Part shown: positions 44,825 through 54,374 of the stretch, in pieces
How positions within the stretch are numbered: position 1 is the stretch's first letter
Layout of the letters: every line of letters starts with the position of its first letter
Assembly (NCBI RefSeq): GCF_020809045.1
Contig: NZ_CP078079.1
Span: 620,001-684,000 of the forward strand
Length of the DNA: 64,000 nt
Direction of reading: 5' to 3'
Origin: Pseudarthrobacter sp. L1SW
GTDB lineage: Bacteria > Actinomycetota > Actinomycetes > Actinomycetales > Micrococcaceae
Notes under the pieces: model-generated
Told to the model about the DNA's origin: nothing
Databases searched by the model: none
Seen by the model: only the letters and a program-made list of their open reading frames with translations
Translations under genes and position numbers: made by a program

Positions 44825-45744
44825 GCACCTCCACTGCCACCCGGCGGAGTACGGCAACCGCGGACATGCCGCGTCCGGGATCCAAGCGCCAGCACGAAGT
44901 CCTGCGGCTGCTCCCGGGGCCTTTGCTCGCGATCATCCTGGTGTTCCTCGGGGCCCTGGTCCTGATTCCCGTGTTCTACATCTTCCTGGCGTCCGTGAAC
45001 TCGGACATCGGTGTGGCCAACGGCGAATTCTGGCCTTCGAGCTTCACCCTTGAGAACTACTCGAAGATCTGGACCAGCGTCGGACTGGCCACGGGACTTG
45101 CCAACAGCGTCCTGGTGGCGGGTGCAACGGCAGTTGTGTCCGCAGCGTTGTCCGTCTCAACAGCGTTCGTCCTGGTCCGCTACAGCTTCCGGGGCCGCCT
45201 CACCATCCTGCGCGGCCTCCTTGCACTGCAGTCAGTGCCGGGGACCCTGATGGTGCTGCCGGTGTTCGTCCTGTTCTCCTCGGCCTCCACCTACCTGGGC
45301 ATCCAGGTCATCGGAACCCAATGGGGACTCTTTGTCACCTACCTGACGTTCGCCATGCCGTTCTCCACCTGGGTCATGGTCACCTACCTGCGCGGGCTTC
45401 CCAAGGAACTCGAGGAAGCGGCAAGGATCGATGGCGCAAGCAACCTGGGCGTGCTGTTCAGGATCATCCTTCCCCTGAGCTGGCCCGGCATCGTGGTCTC
45501 CGGCATCTTCGCTTTCCTGCTGGGATGGAATGACGTCCTGTTTGCTTCCGTCATGACCCGACCGGAAAGCCAGACCGCGGCAGTGGCACTGCAGATCTTC
45601 GGTGCTTCCCAGGAAGGCGGCGCCATTCCGTTCTACGGCCAGATGATGGCAGCGGCCCTGGTATGTGCCGCCCCCGTAGTCATTCTTTACCTGATTTTCC
45701 AGCGTTATCTAGTGGGCGGACTCACCGCCGGAGGAGTTAAGTAA
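44821..45744 (+). CDS. Sugar ABC transporter permease (MalG-like)
   Basis: 307 residues from ATG 44821, overlapping the first permease. Six hydrophobic segments; EAA loop LEEAARIDGASNLGVLFRIILPLS. Ends in the MalG-like IFQRYLVGGLTAGGVK. Forms the channel with the preceding permease. An in-frame extension to the left overlaps the MalF-like gene and is not used. Confidence 0.9.
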   Translation: MSTSTATRRSTATADMPRPGSKRQHEVLRLLPGPLLAIILVFLGALVLIPVFYIFLASVNSDIGVANGEFWPSSFTLENYSKIWTSVGLATGLANSVLVAGATAVVSAALSVSTAFVLVRYSFRGRLTILRGLLALQSVPGTLMVLPVFVLFSSASTYLGIQVIGTQWGLFVTYLTFAMPFSTWVMVTYLRGLPKELEEAARIDGASNLGVLFRIILPLSWPGIVVSGIFAFLLGWNDVLFASVMTRPESQTAAVALQIFGASQEGGAIPFYGQMMAAALVCAAPVVILYLIFQRYLVGGLTAGGVK

Positions 45745-45746
45745 CC

Positions 45747-46595
45747 ATGGTTCCAGCCACCCAGGTCTCGTGGGCCCTGTCCGGATTCGGAGACGAAATC
45801 GACGACGACCCCGCCGTGCAGATCGCGGTGCTGCAGGCACTCGGTGCCAATCACATCGAGGTGCGCAGCGCGTGGGGCACCAACATCGTGGACCTGTCCG
45901 ATGACCAGCTCGCGGCACTCGCCGGGCTGCTCAAGGACAAGGGCATGCAGGTTTCCGCGATTGCCTCTCCGATCGGCAAGGTGGACGTCAGCCTCCCCGT
46001 GGAACACGAAGTGGAGCGCCTGCGGCGGGCAGCAAATGCTGCCAAGGTCCTGGGTGCAAAGTACATCCGGATCTTCTCCTTCTATTACGGCGAGTCCGTT
46101 CCGGTGGAGAGCATCCGTGACGCCGTCATCGAGCGGATGCGCGCGCTCGCCGCCGTCGCCGAAGAAGAGGGCGTGGTCCTGCTGCACGAAAATGAAAAAG
46201 ACATCTTCGGGGACGTTCCGGACCGCGTGCTGGACATCATCGAAAGCGTAGGCTCGCCTGCGCTGAAAGTGGCGTGGGACGCGGCCAACTTCGTGCAGGT
46301 GGGCGTGAAGCCCTTTGACGAGGCCTACGCGAAGCTGCGCCCGCACCTGGAATACCTCCAGGTCAAGGATGCCCTGTTCTCCAACGGACATGTGGTCCCG
46401 GCAGGGGAGGGCGACGGCGACGTGCTGCGCACCGTCGAAGCGCTGAAGGCCGACGGCTTCACCGGCTTCGCTTCCCTGGAGCCGCATCTTGCCGGCGCCC
46501 ACGGCCTCGGCGGTTTCTCCGGCCCCACAGCTTTCGGTATTGCTGCCCGGGCCTTTGCAAAAGTCACAGCGGAAGCAGGAGTGCAGACAGTATGA
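45747..46595 (+). CDS. Sugar phosphate isomerase/epimerase-like TIM-barrel protein
   Basis: 282 residues; ATG 45747 is two bases past the permease stop with a GGAGGAG SD inside that gene. AP-endonuclease-2-like xylose-isomerase fold: GDEIDDDPAVQIAVLQALGA opening, LGAKYIRIFSFYYGE, VLLHENEKDIFGDV with metal-ligand glutamate, VAWDAANFVQ and LQVKDA. Probably isomerises or epimerises a keto-sugar in uronate use. ATGA overlap to the next gene. Confidence 0.82.
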   Translation: MVPATQVSWALSGFGDEIDDDPAVQIAVLQALGANHIEVRSAWGTNIVDLSDDQLAALAGLLKDKGMQVSAIASPIGKVDVSLPVEHEVERLRRAANAAKVLGAKYIRIFSFYYGESVPVESIRDAVIERMRALAAVAEEEGVVLLHENEKDIFGDVPDRVLDIIESVGSPALKVAWDAANFVQVGVKPFDEAYAKLRPHLEYLQVKDALFSNGHVVPAGEGDGDVLRTVEALKADGFTGFASLEPHLAGAHGLGGFSGPTAFGIAARAFAKVTAEAGVQTV

Positions 46596-47758
46596 GTGAG
46601 ACGTTGAAGGTTGCCATCACGGGTTGCGGCGTCATCGGCCGCACCCACGCGGTTGCCCTGCAGGAGTTCCCCGGGGCCAGCATTGTGGCGCTGGTGGACG
46701 CTATCCCGGACGCCGCTGTTGCCCTTGCCGACTTCATCGAAAAGAGCGGACGCCCCAGGCCCTCCGTGCACGCGTCCATCGCGGACGCCTTTGCCGCGAC
46801 GGACATCGACCTGGTGGCGCTGGCCACCCCCAGCGGCCTGCACATCCAGCAGGGCCTGGAAGTCCTCGCGGCCGGCAAGCACGTTGTCATCGAAAAACCC
46901 CTTGACGTGGACCTGAGCCGCGCGCAGGAGATCGAGGCGGCAGCGAATGACGCCGCCCGCCGCGGGGTGGTCGCTTCGGTCATCAGCCAGCACCGCTTTG
47001 ACCAGGCCAGCGTTGCGGTTGCGGACGCCGTGGCCAAAGGCCGGTTCGGCCGGCTGACCTCTGCCATAGCCTCTGTTGCCTGGTGGCGCGGGCAGGGCTA
47101 TTACGATTCCGGTGACTGGCGGGGCACCTGGTCAATGGACGGCGGTGGCGCCTTGATGAACCAGGGCGTCCACACCGTTGACCTGCTGCTGTGGTTCATG
47201 GGCAGGCCCGTGGAAATCCACGCGCACACAGCCCGCCTGGCACACGAACGGATCGAGGTGGAGGACACCGCCGTCGCCACCGTGACCTTCGAAAACGGCG
47301 GCCTGGCAGTGCTGCACGCCACCACCGCCGCATACCCTGGCCTGACGGTACGGGTGCAGCTGATGGGCTCGGAAGGCTCCGCCGTGGTGGACAACGACCA
47401 ACTGCACTACTTCCACGCCAAGGACGACGGCGGCCCTTCCGCGGACATGGGGCTGCAGGGCGGAGGCAACCAGGCGCAGGAAGAACTGGCCAAGTACCCG
47501 GCAGAGGACTACGAGGCCAAGGACCCCACGGTGTACCCGGCCGGACACATCCGCCAGTACCGCGACATCCTTGGGGCCATCACCGAAGGCCGCCGGCCCG
47601 GCGTCACCGTCAGCGATGCAGTCAACGCCCTGGCCACCGTGCGTGCCGTCTACGTGTCCGCCACGCTCAACCAGGCAGTCCTCTTCGACGACGTCCTGGC
47701 CGGCAAGTACAACGACCTTGAGGTCCGCACCGGCTCCACTGCGACAGAAAGCGCCTGA
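46592..47758 (+). CDS. Gfo/Idh/MocA family NAD(P)-dependent oxidoreductase
   Basis: 388 residues from ATG 46592. N-terminal Rossmann fold (VAITGCGVIGRTHAVAL), the E-K-P-L motif in HVVIEKPLDVD, then the alpha/beta catalytic domain with GGGALMNQGVHTVDLLLWF where lysine/histidine act in hydride transfer. Sugar or uronate dehydrogenase with unknown regiochemistry. Placed between two TIM-barrel isomerases, an arrangement seen for oxidation-epimerisation of glycosides or uronides. Confidence 0.88.
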   Translation: MSETLKVAITGCGVIGRTHAVALQEFPGASIVALVDAIPDAAVALADFIEKSGRPRPSVHASIADAFAATDIDLVALATPSGLHIQQGLEVLAAGKHVVIEKPLDVDLSRAQEIEAAANDAARRGVVASVISQHRFDQASVAVADAVAKGRFGRLTSAIASVAWWRGQGYYDSGDWRGTWSMDGGGALMNQGVHTVDLLLWFMGRPVEIHAHTARLAHERIEVEDTAVATVTFENGGLAVLHATTAAYPGLTVRVQLMGSEGSAVVDNDQLHYFHAKDDGGPSADMGLQGGGNQAQEELAKYPAEDYEAKDPTVYPAGHIRQYRDILGAITEGRRPGVTVSDAVNALATVRAVYVSATLNQAVLFDDVLAGKYNDLEVRTGSTATESA

Positions 47759-47762
47759 AGCA

Positions 47763-48668
47763 ATGAAATTTTCAGTATTCACAGCGTCCACGCCCGACTG
47801 GACTCCCGAGGAAGCCGTAACCCACCTTTCGGGCCAAGGCTGGGACGGCATCGAGTGGCGGATCACGGACCAGGCCGAGGCGCCCGAACCCGGTTTCTGG
47901 GCCGGCAACAAAGCGACGATCCCCCTGACCGGCCTTGAGGACAACCTGGGGCGGGTTGCCACGATCACCCGCGACGCCGGCCTGGAGTTCTCCGGAATAG
48001 GCGGCTACGCGCGGTGCGACAACCACGACGACGTCGAGCGCATGCTGGCAGCTACGGCCGCCTTGGGCGCGGGCCAGGTCCGCGTCACCACACTTCCGCT
48101 GGGAACGGCGGAATGGGGCACTGAGGCGCCCAGCGGGATTCCTTATCCGGCCCTGTTCGAGGCGGCGCGCCGTGACTTCGAATGGGTGGCTGAACGGGCC
48201 GCCCACCACGGCGTCAAGGCACTCGTGGAGCTGCACCACCGCACCATCACGGCGTCGGCGTCCTCGGCGCGGCGCCTGCTGGAGGGCCTGGACCCCCGGC
48301 ACGTGGGGGTCATCCACGACCTCGGCAACCTGCTGATCGAGGGCCAGGAAGACTACCTTCCTGCCTTCGAACTGCTGGGGGAATACCTGGCACACATCCA
48401 TGTCAAGAACGCCGTCTGGGTCCGCCAGGACACAACGGACGAATCCGGTGCAGCCGTGTTCCGCAACGAGTGGGCGCCGCTCCAGTCGGGACAGGGAAGC
48501 GTCCTCGAATACTTCAAGGCGCTGGCGGCCCATGGCTATGACGGTTGGGTGACGGTGGAAGACTTCTCCACGGAGCTGCCCCTTGCTGAGCGCACTGCCG
48601 GCAATCTTGACTACCTGCGGCGTACGGCGGCCATCGCCGGGCTCACTGCAGGGGCCGGGGCGCGCTGA
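47763..48668 (+). CDS. Second TIM-barrel sugar isomerase/epimerase
   Basis: 301 residues from ATG 47763, four bases after the dehydrogenase stop. Xylose-isomerase-like fold: KFSVFTASTPDWTPEEAVTH, GWDGIEWRI, VKALVELHHRTITASASSAR (metal-binding glutamate and histidines), VGVIHDLGNLLIEG and IHVKNAVW, finishing WVTVEDFSTELP. Differs clearly from the first TIM-barrel protein, so the two catalyse separate steps or act on different anomers. Confidence 0.82.
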   Translation: MKFSVFTASTPDWTPEEAVTHLSGQGWDGIEWRITDQAEAPEPGFWAGNKATIPLTGLEDNLGRVATITRDAGLEFSGIGGYARCDNHDDVERMLAATAALGAGQVRVTTLPLGTAEWGTEAPSGIPYPALFEAARRDFEWVAERAAHHGVKALVELHHRTITASASSARRLLEGLDPRHVGVIHDLGNLLIEGQEDYLPAFELLGEYLAHIHVKNAVWVRQDTTDESGAAVFRNEWAPLQSGQGSVLEYFKALAAHGYDGWVTVEDFSTELPLAERTAGNLDYLRRTAAIAGLTAGAGAR

Positions 48669-48672
48669 CGCC

Positions 48673-50073
48673 ATGGCGCATTCAATAGCAGCCCACCCTG
48701 ACAGGCTCCTGCCCGCAGAACCCGGCGTGCGGGAGATTGCCCGTTCGCTCTACAACCTCGTTGCCGGCCTCCCGATCATCTCCCCGCATGGACACGTTGA
48801 TGCCGGGGTCATCGAACAAAACCTGCCCTTTCCGGATCCCGCCGCGCTGCTGGTCACCCCGGACCACTACGTGACCCGCCTGGTCCACGCGGGCGGCGTC
48901 CCGATGGACCAGTTGGGCCTGGGCAGCTCCGCCGCGGACTCCCGGCAGGTCTGGCGCAACTTTTGTGCCGCATGGCCCGCCTTTGAGGGAACGGCTTCCG
49001 GATACTGGATCCGGCAGGAATTCGAGCACGTGTTCGGTGTGCACCAGGAGCCCACGGCCGAGAACGCCGACCGGATCTATGACGCGATCTCGGCCAAGCT
49101 TGCCGAACCCGGCTTCCGGCCCAGGCAGCTGTTCAAGGAATTCAACATCGAGGTGTTGGCCACCACCGATGATCCGCTGGACACGCTGGACAGCCACGCG
49201 GCCCTGGCCAAGGACCAGGCCTTCGCCGGGCGCGTCCTGCCCACCTTCCGGCCGGACCAGTACCTCAACATCGCCCATCCGGCCTGGCAGGACAATGTGG
49301 AGCGGCTCATTGCTGCCGGCGGGGGCGGTTCGGGGTATGCCGGCTACATCAGTGCGCTGGAGTCACGGCGCCGCCACTTTGTGGAGAACGGGGCCGTGTC
49401 CGCCGACCATGGCGTCCGCACACCGGCCACCCTGAAGCTGGAGCACGCCGACGCGGAACGGCTGTTCGAGCGTGCGCGGGCGGGGAATGCGACGCCGGAG
49501 GACCGCGACGCTTTCGAAGCCCACATGATGTACCAGATGGCACGGATGTCCGTGGAGGACGGGTTGGTCATGACCATCCACCCAGGTTCGTACCGCAACC
49601 ACCATGGCCCTACGTTCGAGGCATACGGCGCGGATACTGGCCACGACATTCCCTTCGCCGTGAACTACACCGAGGCCATCCGGCCCCTGCTGCAGGACTT
49701 CGGCACGGCCAAGGACTTCCACTTGGTGCTGTTCACCTTGGACGAGACGGTGTTCTCGCGGGAGCTGGCGCCGCTGGCGGGATTCTACCCTTCCGTCTAC
49801 ATCGGTGCCCCGTGGTGGTTCCTCGACGCGCCGGATGCCATGCTGCGTTTCCGCGCAGCGGTGACGGAAACCGCCGGTTTCTCACGCTCCTCGGGATTCA
49901 TCGATGACACACGGGCCTTCTGCTCCATCCCGGCGCGCCACGACACGTCACGCCGGATCGAGTCGGCTTTCCTGGCACGCCTGGTAGCCGAGCACCGCAT
50001 CAGCGAAGAACGCGCCCGTGAACTGATCGTGGACATCGTGGATTCATCCCCGCGAAGGGTCTTCAAGCTGTGA
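48673..50073 (+). CDS. uxaC: Glucuronate isomerase
   Basis: 466 residues from ATG 48673, normal family length. Converts D-glucuronate to D-fructuronate. Amidohydrolase-like motifs: ISPHGHVDAGVIEQN (metal-binding H-x-H), IRQEFEHVFG, EVLATTDDP, MTIHPGSYRNHH and FYPSVYIGAPWWFLDAPDAM. First committed enzyme of uronate catabolism here, coupled to the next gene by GTGA. Confidence 0.95.
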   Translation: MAHSIAAHPDRLLPAEPGVREIARSLYNLVAGLPIISPHGHVDAGVIEQNLPFPDPAALLVTPDHYVTRLVHAGGVPMDQLGLGSSAADSRQVWRNFCAAWPAFEGTASGYWIRQEFEHVFGVHQEPTAENADRIYDAISAKLAEPGFRPRQLFKEFNIEVLATTDDPLDTLDSHAALAKDQAFAGRVLPTFRPDQYLNIAHPAWQDNVERLIAAGGGGSGYAGYISALESRRRHFVENGAVSADHGVRTPATLKLEHADAERLFERARAGNATPEDRDAFEAHMMYQMARMSVEDGLVMTIHPGSYRNHHGPTFEAYGADTGHDIPFAVNYTEAIRPLLQDFGTAKDFHLVLFTLDETVFSRELAPLAGFYPSVYIGAPWWFLDAPDAMLRFRAAVTETAGFSRSSGFIDDTRAFCSIPARHDTSRRIESAFLARLVAEHRISEERARELIVDIVDSSPRRVFKL

Positions 50074-51476
50074 GCGCTACAGAAGTTCCCGTGCTGAACC
50101 GGTCGCTGGTCAACGCTCCGAAGGCACCGGTCCGGATTGTCCACCTTGGACTCGGAGCGTTCCACCGCTCGCACCAGGCCTGGTACACCCAGCATGCCGG
50201 TGACGGGGCCGAGTGGGGTATCGCGGCGTTCACCGGACGGCGGCCTGATGCTGCCGTGGCGCTCGCAGCGCAGGACGGCTTGTTCACCCTGGTTGAGCGT
50301 GCCGACGGCGGGGACTCCTTTGCGGTTGTCGGCAGCATCGTGGAGGCCGTGGACGGCGCCGACGTGCGGCGACTGGCGGATCTGGTGGCCGCCCCGGGTA
50401 CCGCCGTCATCACGCTGACGATTACGGAAGCCGCCTACGGCATCGGGTCCGACGGCCAGCTGGACCGCACCGCGCCCGACGTGGCTGCCGACCTCGCCTT
50501 GCTCGCATCCGGCAAGGGACAACCGACGACGCCGCTGGGCCGCCTCGTGTTCGCCCTTGCCGCCCGCCGGGCTGCTTCTGCAGGACCGCTCGCCGTGGTC
50601 TGCTGCGACAACCTCGCCCACAACGGCAGCATCGCCCACCACGCCATCACGGGCATGGCCGAAGCCTGGGACGCGGACCTGGCCGGATGGATCGATGCCA
50701 ACGTCAGCTTTGTCAGCACCTCGGTGGACCGCATAACACCACGCACCACGGAGGCTGACATCGCGGCCGTCCAGGCCGCCTGTGGCTACCGCGACACGTC
50801 GCCGGTGGTGGCGGAGCCCTTCGCCAACTGGGTGCTCAGCGGGGACTTTCCCGCCGGGCGTCCGCACTGGGAAGACGCCGGTGCCGTGTTCGTGGACCAC
50901 ATCGAACCCTATGAGAACCGCAAACTCTGGCTTTTGAATGGTGCCCACTCCCTGCTCGCGTATGCCGGCCAACTCCGCGGCCATACCACCGTGGCGGAGG
51001 CCCTGGCGGACCCGCGCTGCCTGCAGGCGGTGGAGGCCTTCTGGGACGAGGCCGAAACCAACTTGAGGGACATGGAGGGTGATGGAGTCGATCTCCAGAT
51101 CCCGGCCTACCGCGCCGCCTTGCTGGCGCGGTTCCGGAACGCCCGGATTGCCCACCACTTGGCGCAGATCGCAATGGACGGCAGCACGAAGCTGCGGATG
51201 AGGGCCGTCCCCGTGATACTGGCGGAGCGTGCCGCCGGGCGGTCGGGCGCAGCCGCTGCGCTGATGATCGCTGCGTGGCTGGACTACACGGTTGGCGGCC
51301 CGGTTCAGGATCCGCTTGCCGGCGAGGTGGCAGCAGCGAACTCACTGACCGGCAGGGAGCGGATCCGTGCCCTCGTGGCCTTGGTGGACCCTGCCCTCGC
51401 CGGGGACGCCGCCGCAGTGGAGTTGATCGAAGGCCTGTGTGGGACTTTTCAACCGCGGGCTGCTGTCCCGCGGTAG
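50070..51476 (+). CDS. uxuB: Mannitol/fructuronate dehydrogenase family protein (fructuronate reductase)
   Basis: 468 residues from GTG 50070, overlapping uxaC. N-terminal Rossmann variant VRIVHLGLGAFHRSHQAWYT is the long-chain mannitol dehydrogenase signature; VVCCDNLAHNG and KLWLLNGAHSLLAYAG carry the catalytic lysine/asparagine/histidine. After uxaC, it is expected to reduce fructuronate to D-mannonate with NADH. Followed by a strong terminator. Confidence 0.86.
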   Translation: MSATEVPVLNRSLVNAPKAPVRIVHLGLGAFHRSHQAWYTQHAGDGAEWGIAAFTGRRPDAAVALAAQDGLFTLVERADGGDSFAVVGSIVEAVDGADVRRLADLVAAPGTAVITLTITEAAYGIGSDGQLDRTAPDVAADLALLASGKGQPTTPLGRLVFALAARRAASAGPLAVVCCDNLAHNGSIAHHAITGMAEAWDADLAGWIDANVSFVSTSVDRITPRTTEADIAAVQAACGYRDTSPVVAEPFANWVLSGDFPAGRPHWEDAGAVFVDHIEPYENRKLWLLNGAHSLLAYAGQLRGHTTVAEALADPRCLQAVEAFWDEAETNLRDMEGDGVDLQIPAYRAALLARFRNARIAHHLAQIAMDGSTKLRMRAVPVILAERAAGRSGAAAALMIAAWLDYTVGGPVQDPLAGEVAAANSLTGRERIRALVALVDPALAGDAAAVELIEGLCGTFQPRAAVPR

Positions 51477-51498
51477 CCGTGGACAAACACGTACTCCT

Positions 51499-51530
51499 GC
51501 CCGGGTCCCGGAACCATTCGGGACCCGGGC
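51499..51530 (+). terminator. Terminator after the uxaC-uxuB part of the operon
   Basis: 12-bp perfect arms GCCCGGGTCCCG / CGGGACCCGGGC with an eight-base loop, 22 bases after the stop, followed by TGTTGTGTG. Confidence 0.82.
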
Positions 51531-51565
51531 TGTTGTGTGCTGATGAAGTTTCAAGTAAATTGCAT

Positions 51566-51579
51566 GGCAACCGGTTGCC
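51566..51579. promoter_or_regulatory. LacI-type operator 2 (GPH symporter operon)
   Basis: GGCAACCGGTTGCC, a perfect 14-bp palindrome identical to operator 1 at 13 of 14 bases, 71 bases before the symporter start. Marks the start of a second transcription unit under the same regulator. A further GTTGCC half-site follows. Confidence 0.85.
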
Positions 51580-51650
51580 GTTTGTTGCCATCTGGTTCCA
51601 CGTTTTTGCCGGTTCCACGGGGACGGCACCCGGGTAAAGGAGCCCACACC

Positions 51651-53084
51651 ATGAAAAAGCTGAGCAAAATGAGCATCGTCGGCTATGGCGCCGGCGATGC
51701 CGCAAACAACCTCGCCTTCACCACGGCCACGATGTTCCTGCTGGTCTACTACACGGATGTTGCCGGGATTTCCGCGGCTGCGGCAGGCACCCTGCTCTTG
51801 GCCGTCCGGATCTTCGACGCCTTCGCCGACGTCTTCGCCGGCCGCGTTGTGGACCGCGCATTCAGCAAGCGGTTCGGCAAATTCCGGCCCTTCATCATGT
51901 TCGGTTCCATCCCGCTGCTCCTCTTGAGCGTGGCAACGTTCTCCGTGCCGCAGCTTGGCGAATCCGGCACCCTGCTCTACGCCTACGTCACCTACGCGGC
52001 CCTCGGCCTGGCGTACAGCCTCGTCAACATTCCTTACGGCTCCCTCGCCGGGGCCATGACCCAGGACCCGGGCGAGCGGGCCAAACTCGGCTCCGCCCGC
52101 ATGGTGGGTGCGCTCCTGGTCGGTTCCGCCCTCGGCATCTTCGTGGCGCCGCTGATCAAGCCGGGTGCTGACCTGCAGGGAACCTTCACCACCATCACCC
52201 TGGTCTTCGTGGTGATCGGCGCTGCCCTCTACTTCTTCACCGTGCTGACCGCCAAGGAACGCGTCCACCGCGCCGTTCCGAACGTCACCCTGAAGCAGAG
52301 CATGGACACGCTCAAGACCAACAAGCCCCTCCTGATGCTGTGCCTGAGCTCATTCTTCTTCCTCACCGGCTACTTGGCCCTCACCTCCGTGCAGCTGTAC
52401 TACCTGCGTGACGTCCTGGGCCGGCTGGACCTTTACCCGGTCCTGTCCATCGCGCAGCTGGTCCTGACGTTCGCCCTGGCAGCCTTTATGCCGCGGCTGG
52501 TCCGCAGCATCGGCAAAAAGCGCGTCTACATCTACTCGTCGCTGCTGACTGTCGTTGGCGGCACCATCATCTTCTTCACTCCTGCCAGCCAAGTCTGGAT
52601 CGGCTTCAGCGGATTGCTGCTCAGCCTGGCGGGCGTCCTCGCCGTCAACATCGTGGTGTGGGCCCTGGAAGCCGACACGGTGGAATATGGCGAATGGAAG
52701 ACCGGCGTCCGCACCGAAGGAATCACCTACGCGCTCTTCTCCTTCACCCGCAAGACCGGCCAGGCAGTGGGCGGCGCGCTCGCCGCGTACGCCTTGGCGC
52801 TTGGCGGGTACAAGTCCGGTGCCACGCAGACTGCCGACGCGGTCTTCGGGATCCAGGTGGCCGCAGGCGCCATGCCGGCCGTTCTCACCATCCTGGCCGT
52901 CCTGGTGATGTCCAAGTACAAGCTCACGGACGCCCTGCACGCCCGGATCCTCACGGAAATACGCGCCCGCCGCACCAGCAGCGAGTCCGACGCCGGGTCA
53001 ACCGGCAGTGCCGCCGGCAGCCCCGATGGCACCGACGGCGGTTACGCTGCCGCCGCCAAACCCCCGGCAGCCACCTTCAACTAA
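51651..53084 (+). CDS. GPH-family (glycoside-pentoside-hexuronide) sugar symporter
   Basis: 477 residues from ATG 51651 with AAAGGAG. Twelve predicted transmembrane segments; VGYGAGDAANNLAFTTATMF at the N-terminus and DAFADVFAGRVVDRAFSKRF (the loop 2-3 D-x3-D-x2-x-G-R motif) are GPH signatures; ADTVEYGEWKTGVRTEGITY closes the second half. Cation-coupled uptake of a uronide or hexuronate. The hydrophilic tail is Ser/Gly/Asp-rich. A second import route beside the ABC system. Confidence 0.9.
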   Translation: MKKLSKMSIVGYGAGDAANNLAFTTATMFLLVYYTDVAGISAAAAGTLLLAVRIFDAFADVFAGRVVDRAFSKRFGKFRPFIMFGSIPLLLLSVATFSVPQLGESGTLLYAYVTYAALGLAYSLVNIPYGSLAGAMTQDPGERAKLGSARMVGALLVGSALGIFVAPLIKPGADLQGTFTTITLVFVVIGAALYFFTVLTAKERVHRAVPNVTLKQSMDTLKTNKPLLMLCLSSFFFLTGYLALTSVQLYYLRDVLGRLDLYPVLSIAQLVLTFALAAFMPRLVRSIGKKRVYIYSSLLTVVGGTIIFFTPASQVWIGFSGLLLSLAGVLAVNIVVWALEADTVEYGEWKTGVRTEGITYALFSFTRKTGQAVGGALAAYALALGGYKSGATQTADAVFGIQVAAGAMPAVLTILAVLVMSKYKLTDALHARILTEIRARRTSSESDAGSTGSAAGSPDGTDGGYAAAAKPPAATFN

Positions 53085-53144
53085 CATTCCATTCCCGTCA
53101 GCCCAACGTACCGCTACCACTCAACAAGAAAGCCTGGTTCTGCT

Positions 53145-54374
53145 GTGAAAATCATTGCCGCCGATGTCTTCGTGACCAGTCCCTCCCGGAATTTCGTGAC
53201 GCTCCGGATTACTACCGAGGATGGTGTGACCGGTATTGGTGACGCCACGTTGAATGGGCGTGAGCTTGCTGTTGCCGCGTATTTGAAGGAGCACGTGGCG
53301 CAGTTGCTGATTGGCAAGGACGCGCACCGGATCGAGGACACGTGGCAGTTCCTGTACCGGTCGGCGTATTGGCGGCGGGGCCCGGTGACGATGGCTGCGA
53401 TCGCTGCGGTGGATATGGCGTTGTGGGATATCAAGGGCAAGGTGGCCGGGATGCCGGTGTACCAGCTCCTGGGCGGGGCGTCCCGGAACGGGCTGCGCGC
53501 GTACGGGCACGCGTCCGGTGCTGACTTGCCGTCGCTGTTCGACTCCGTCCGCGAACACCTGGAACTCGGGTATAAGTCGATCCGGATCCAGACCGCCGTC
53601 CCCGGCATCAAGGCCGTCTACGGTGTGGCCGCCCAGGCGCAGGCTTCGGGGGAGCGGTATGACTACGAGCCCGCCGGGCGGGGTGCGTTCCCGGTGGAGG
53701 AGGACTGGGACACCCGGGCGTACCTGCGGCACCTGCCCACCGTGTTTGAGGCGGTCCGGAACGAGTTCGGCCCGGAGATCCCTTTGCTGCATGACGGGCA
53801 CCACCGGATGACGCCGATCCAGGCCGCGAAGCTGGGCAAGGCGCTGGAGCCGTATGACCTGTTCTGGCTGGAGGACTGCACCCCGGCGGAGAACCAGGAG
53901 GGCCTGCGCCTGGTCCGGCAGCACACCACCACGCCGCTGGCGATCGGTGAAATCTTCAACACGGTGTGGGACTACCAGACCCTGATCAAGGAACAGCTGA
54001 TCGACTATGTCCGGGCCGCGTCCACGCACTTCGGCGGGATCTCCCCGTTGAAGAAGGTGATGGATTTCGCCGCGCAGTACCAGATCAAGTCCGGTTTCCA
54101 CGGCCCCACGGACATTTCCCCGGTGGGCTTCGCTGCGCAGCTGCACGTGGGCCTGGCGATCCACAACTATGGCATCCAGGAGTACATGCAGCACTCGGAC
54201 AAGACCAACGAGGTCTTCGAGCAGTCCATGACCTTCGTGGATGGCTACCTCCACCCCGGGGACAAGCCCGGGATCGGCGTCGAGTTCAACGAGGAAGCCG
54301 CAGCCGCGTTCCCGTACCAGCAGGCCTACCTGCCCTACAACCGCCTCATCGATGGAACGGTCCACGACTGGTGA
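53145..54374 (+). CDS. manD: D-mannonate dehydratase, enolase superfamily
   Basis: 409 residues from GTG 53145. Dehydrates D-mannonate to 2-keto-3-deoxygluconate. Motifs: [47 protein letters not shown] (metal Asp and catalytic His), [23 protein letters not shown] and [17 protein letters not shown] with the catalytic histidine. Continues the uxaC-uxuB pathway. The first ~55 codons use many T-ending codons (GGT, ATT, GAT, AAT, GCT), unlike the C-ending bias of neighbours. Overlaps the next gene by GTGA. Confidence 0.93.
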   Translation: MKIIAADVFVTSPSRNFVTLRITTEDGVTGIGDATLNGRELAVAAYLKEHVAQLLIGKDAHRIEDTWQFLYRSAYWRRGPVTMAAIAAVDMALWDIKGKVAGMPVYQLLGGASRNGLRAYGHASGADLPSLFDSVREHLELGYKSIRIQTAVPGIKAVYGVAAQAQASGERYDYEPAGRGAFPVEEDWDTRAYLRHLPTVFEAVRNEFGPEIPLLHDGHHRMTPIQAAKLGKALEPYDLFWLEDCTPAENQEGLRLVRQHTTTPLAIGEIFNTVWDYQTLIKEQLIDYVRAASTHFGGISPLKKVMDFAAQYQIKSGFHGPTDISPVGFAAQLHVGLAIHNYGIQEYMQHSDKTNEVFEQSMTFVDGYLHPGDKPGIGVEFNEEAAAAFPYQQAYLPYNRLIDGTVHDW

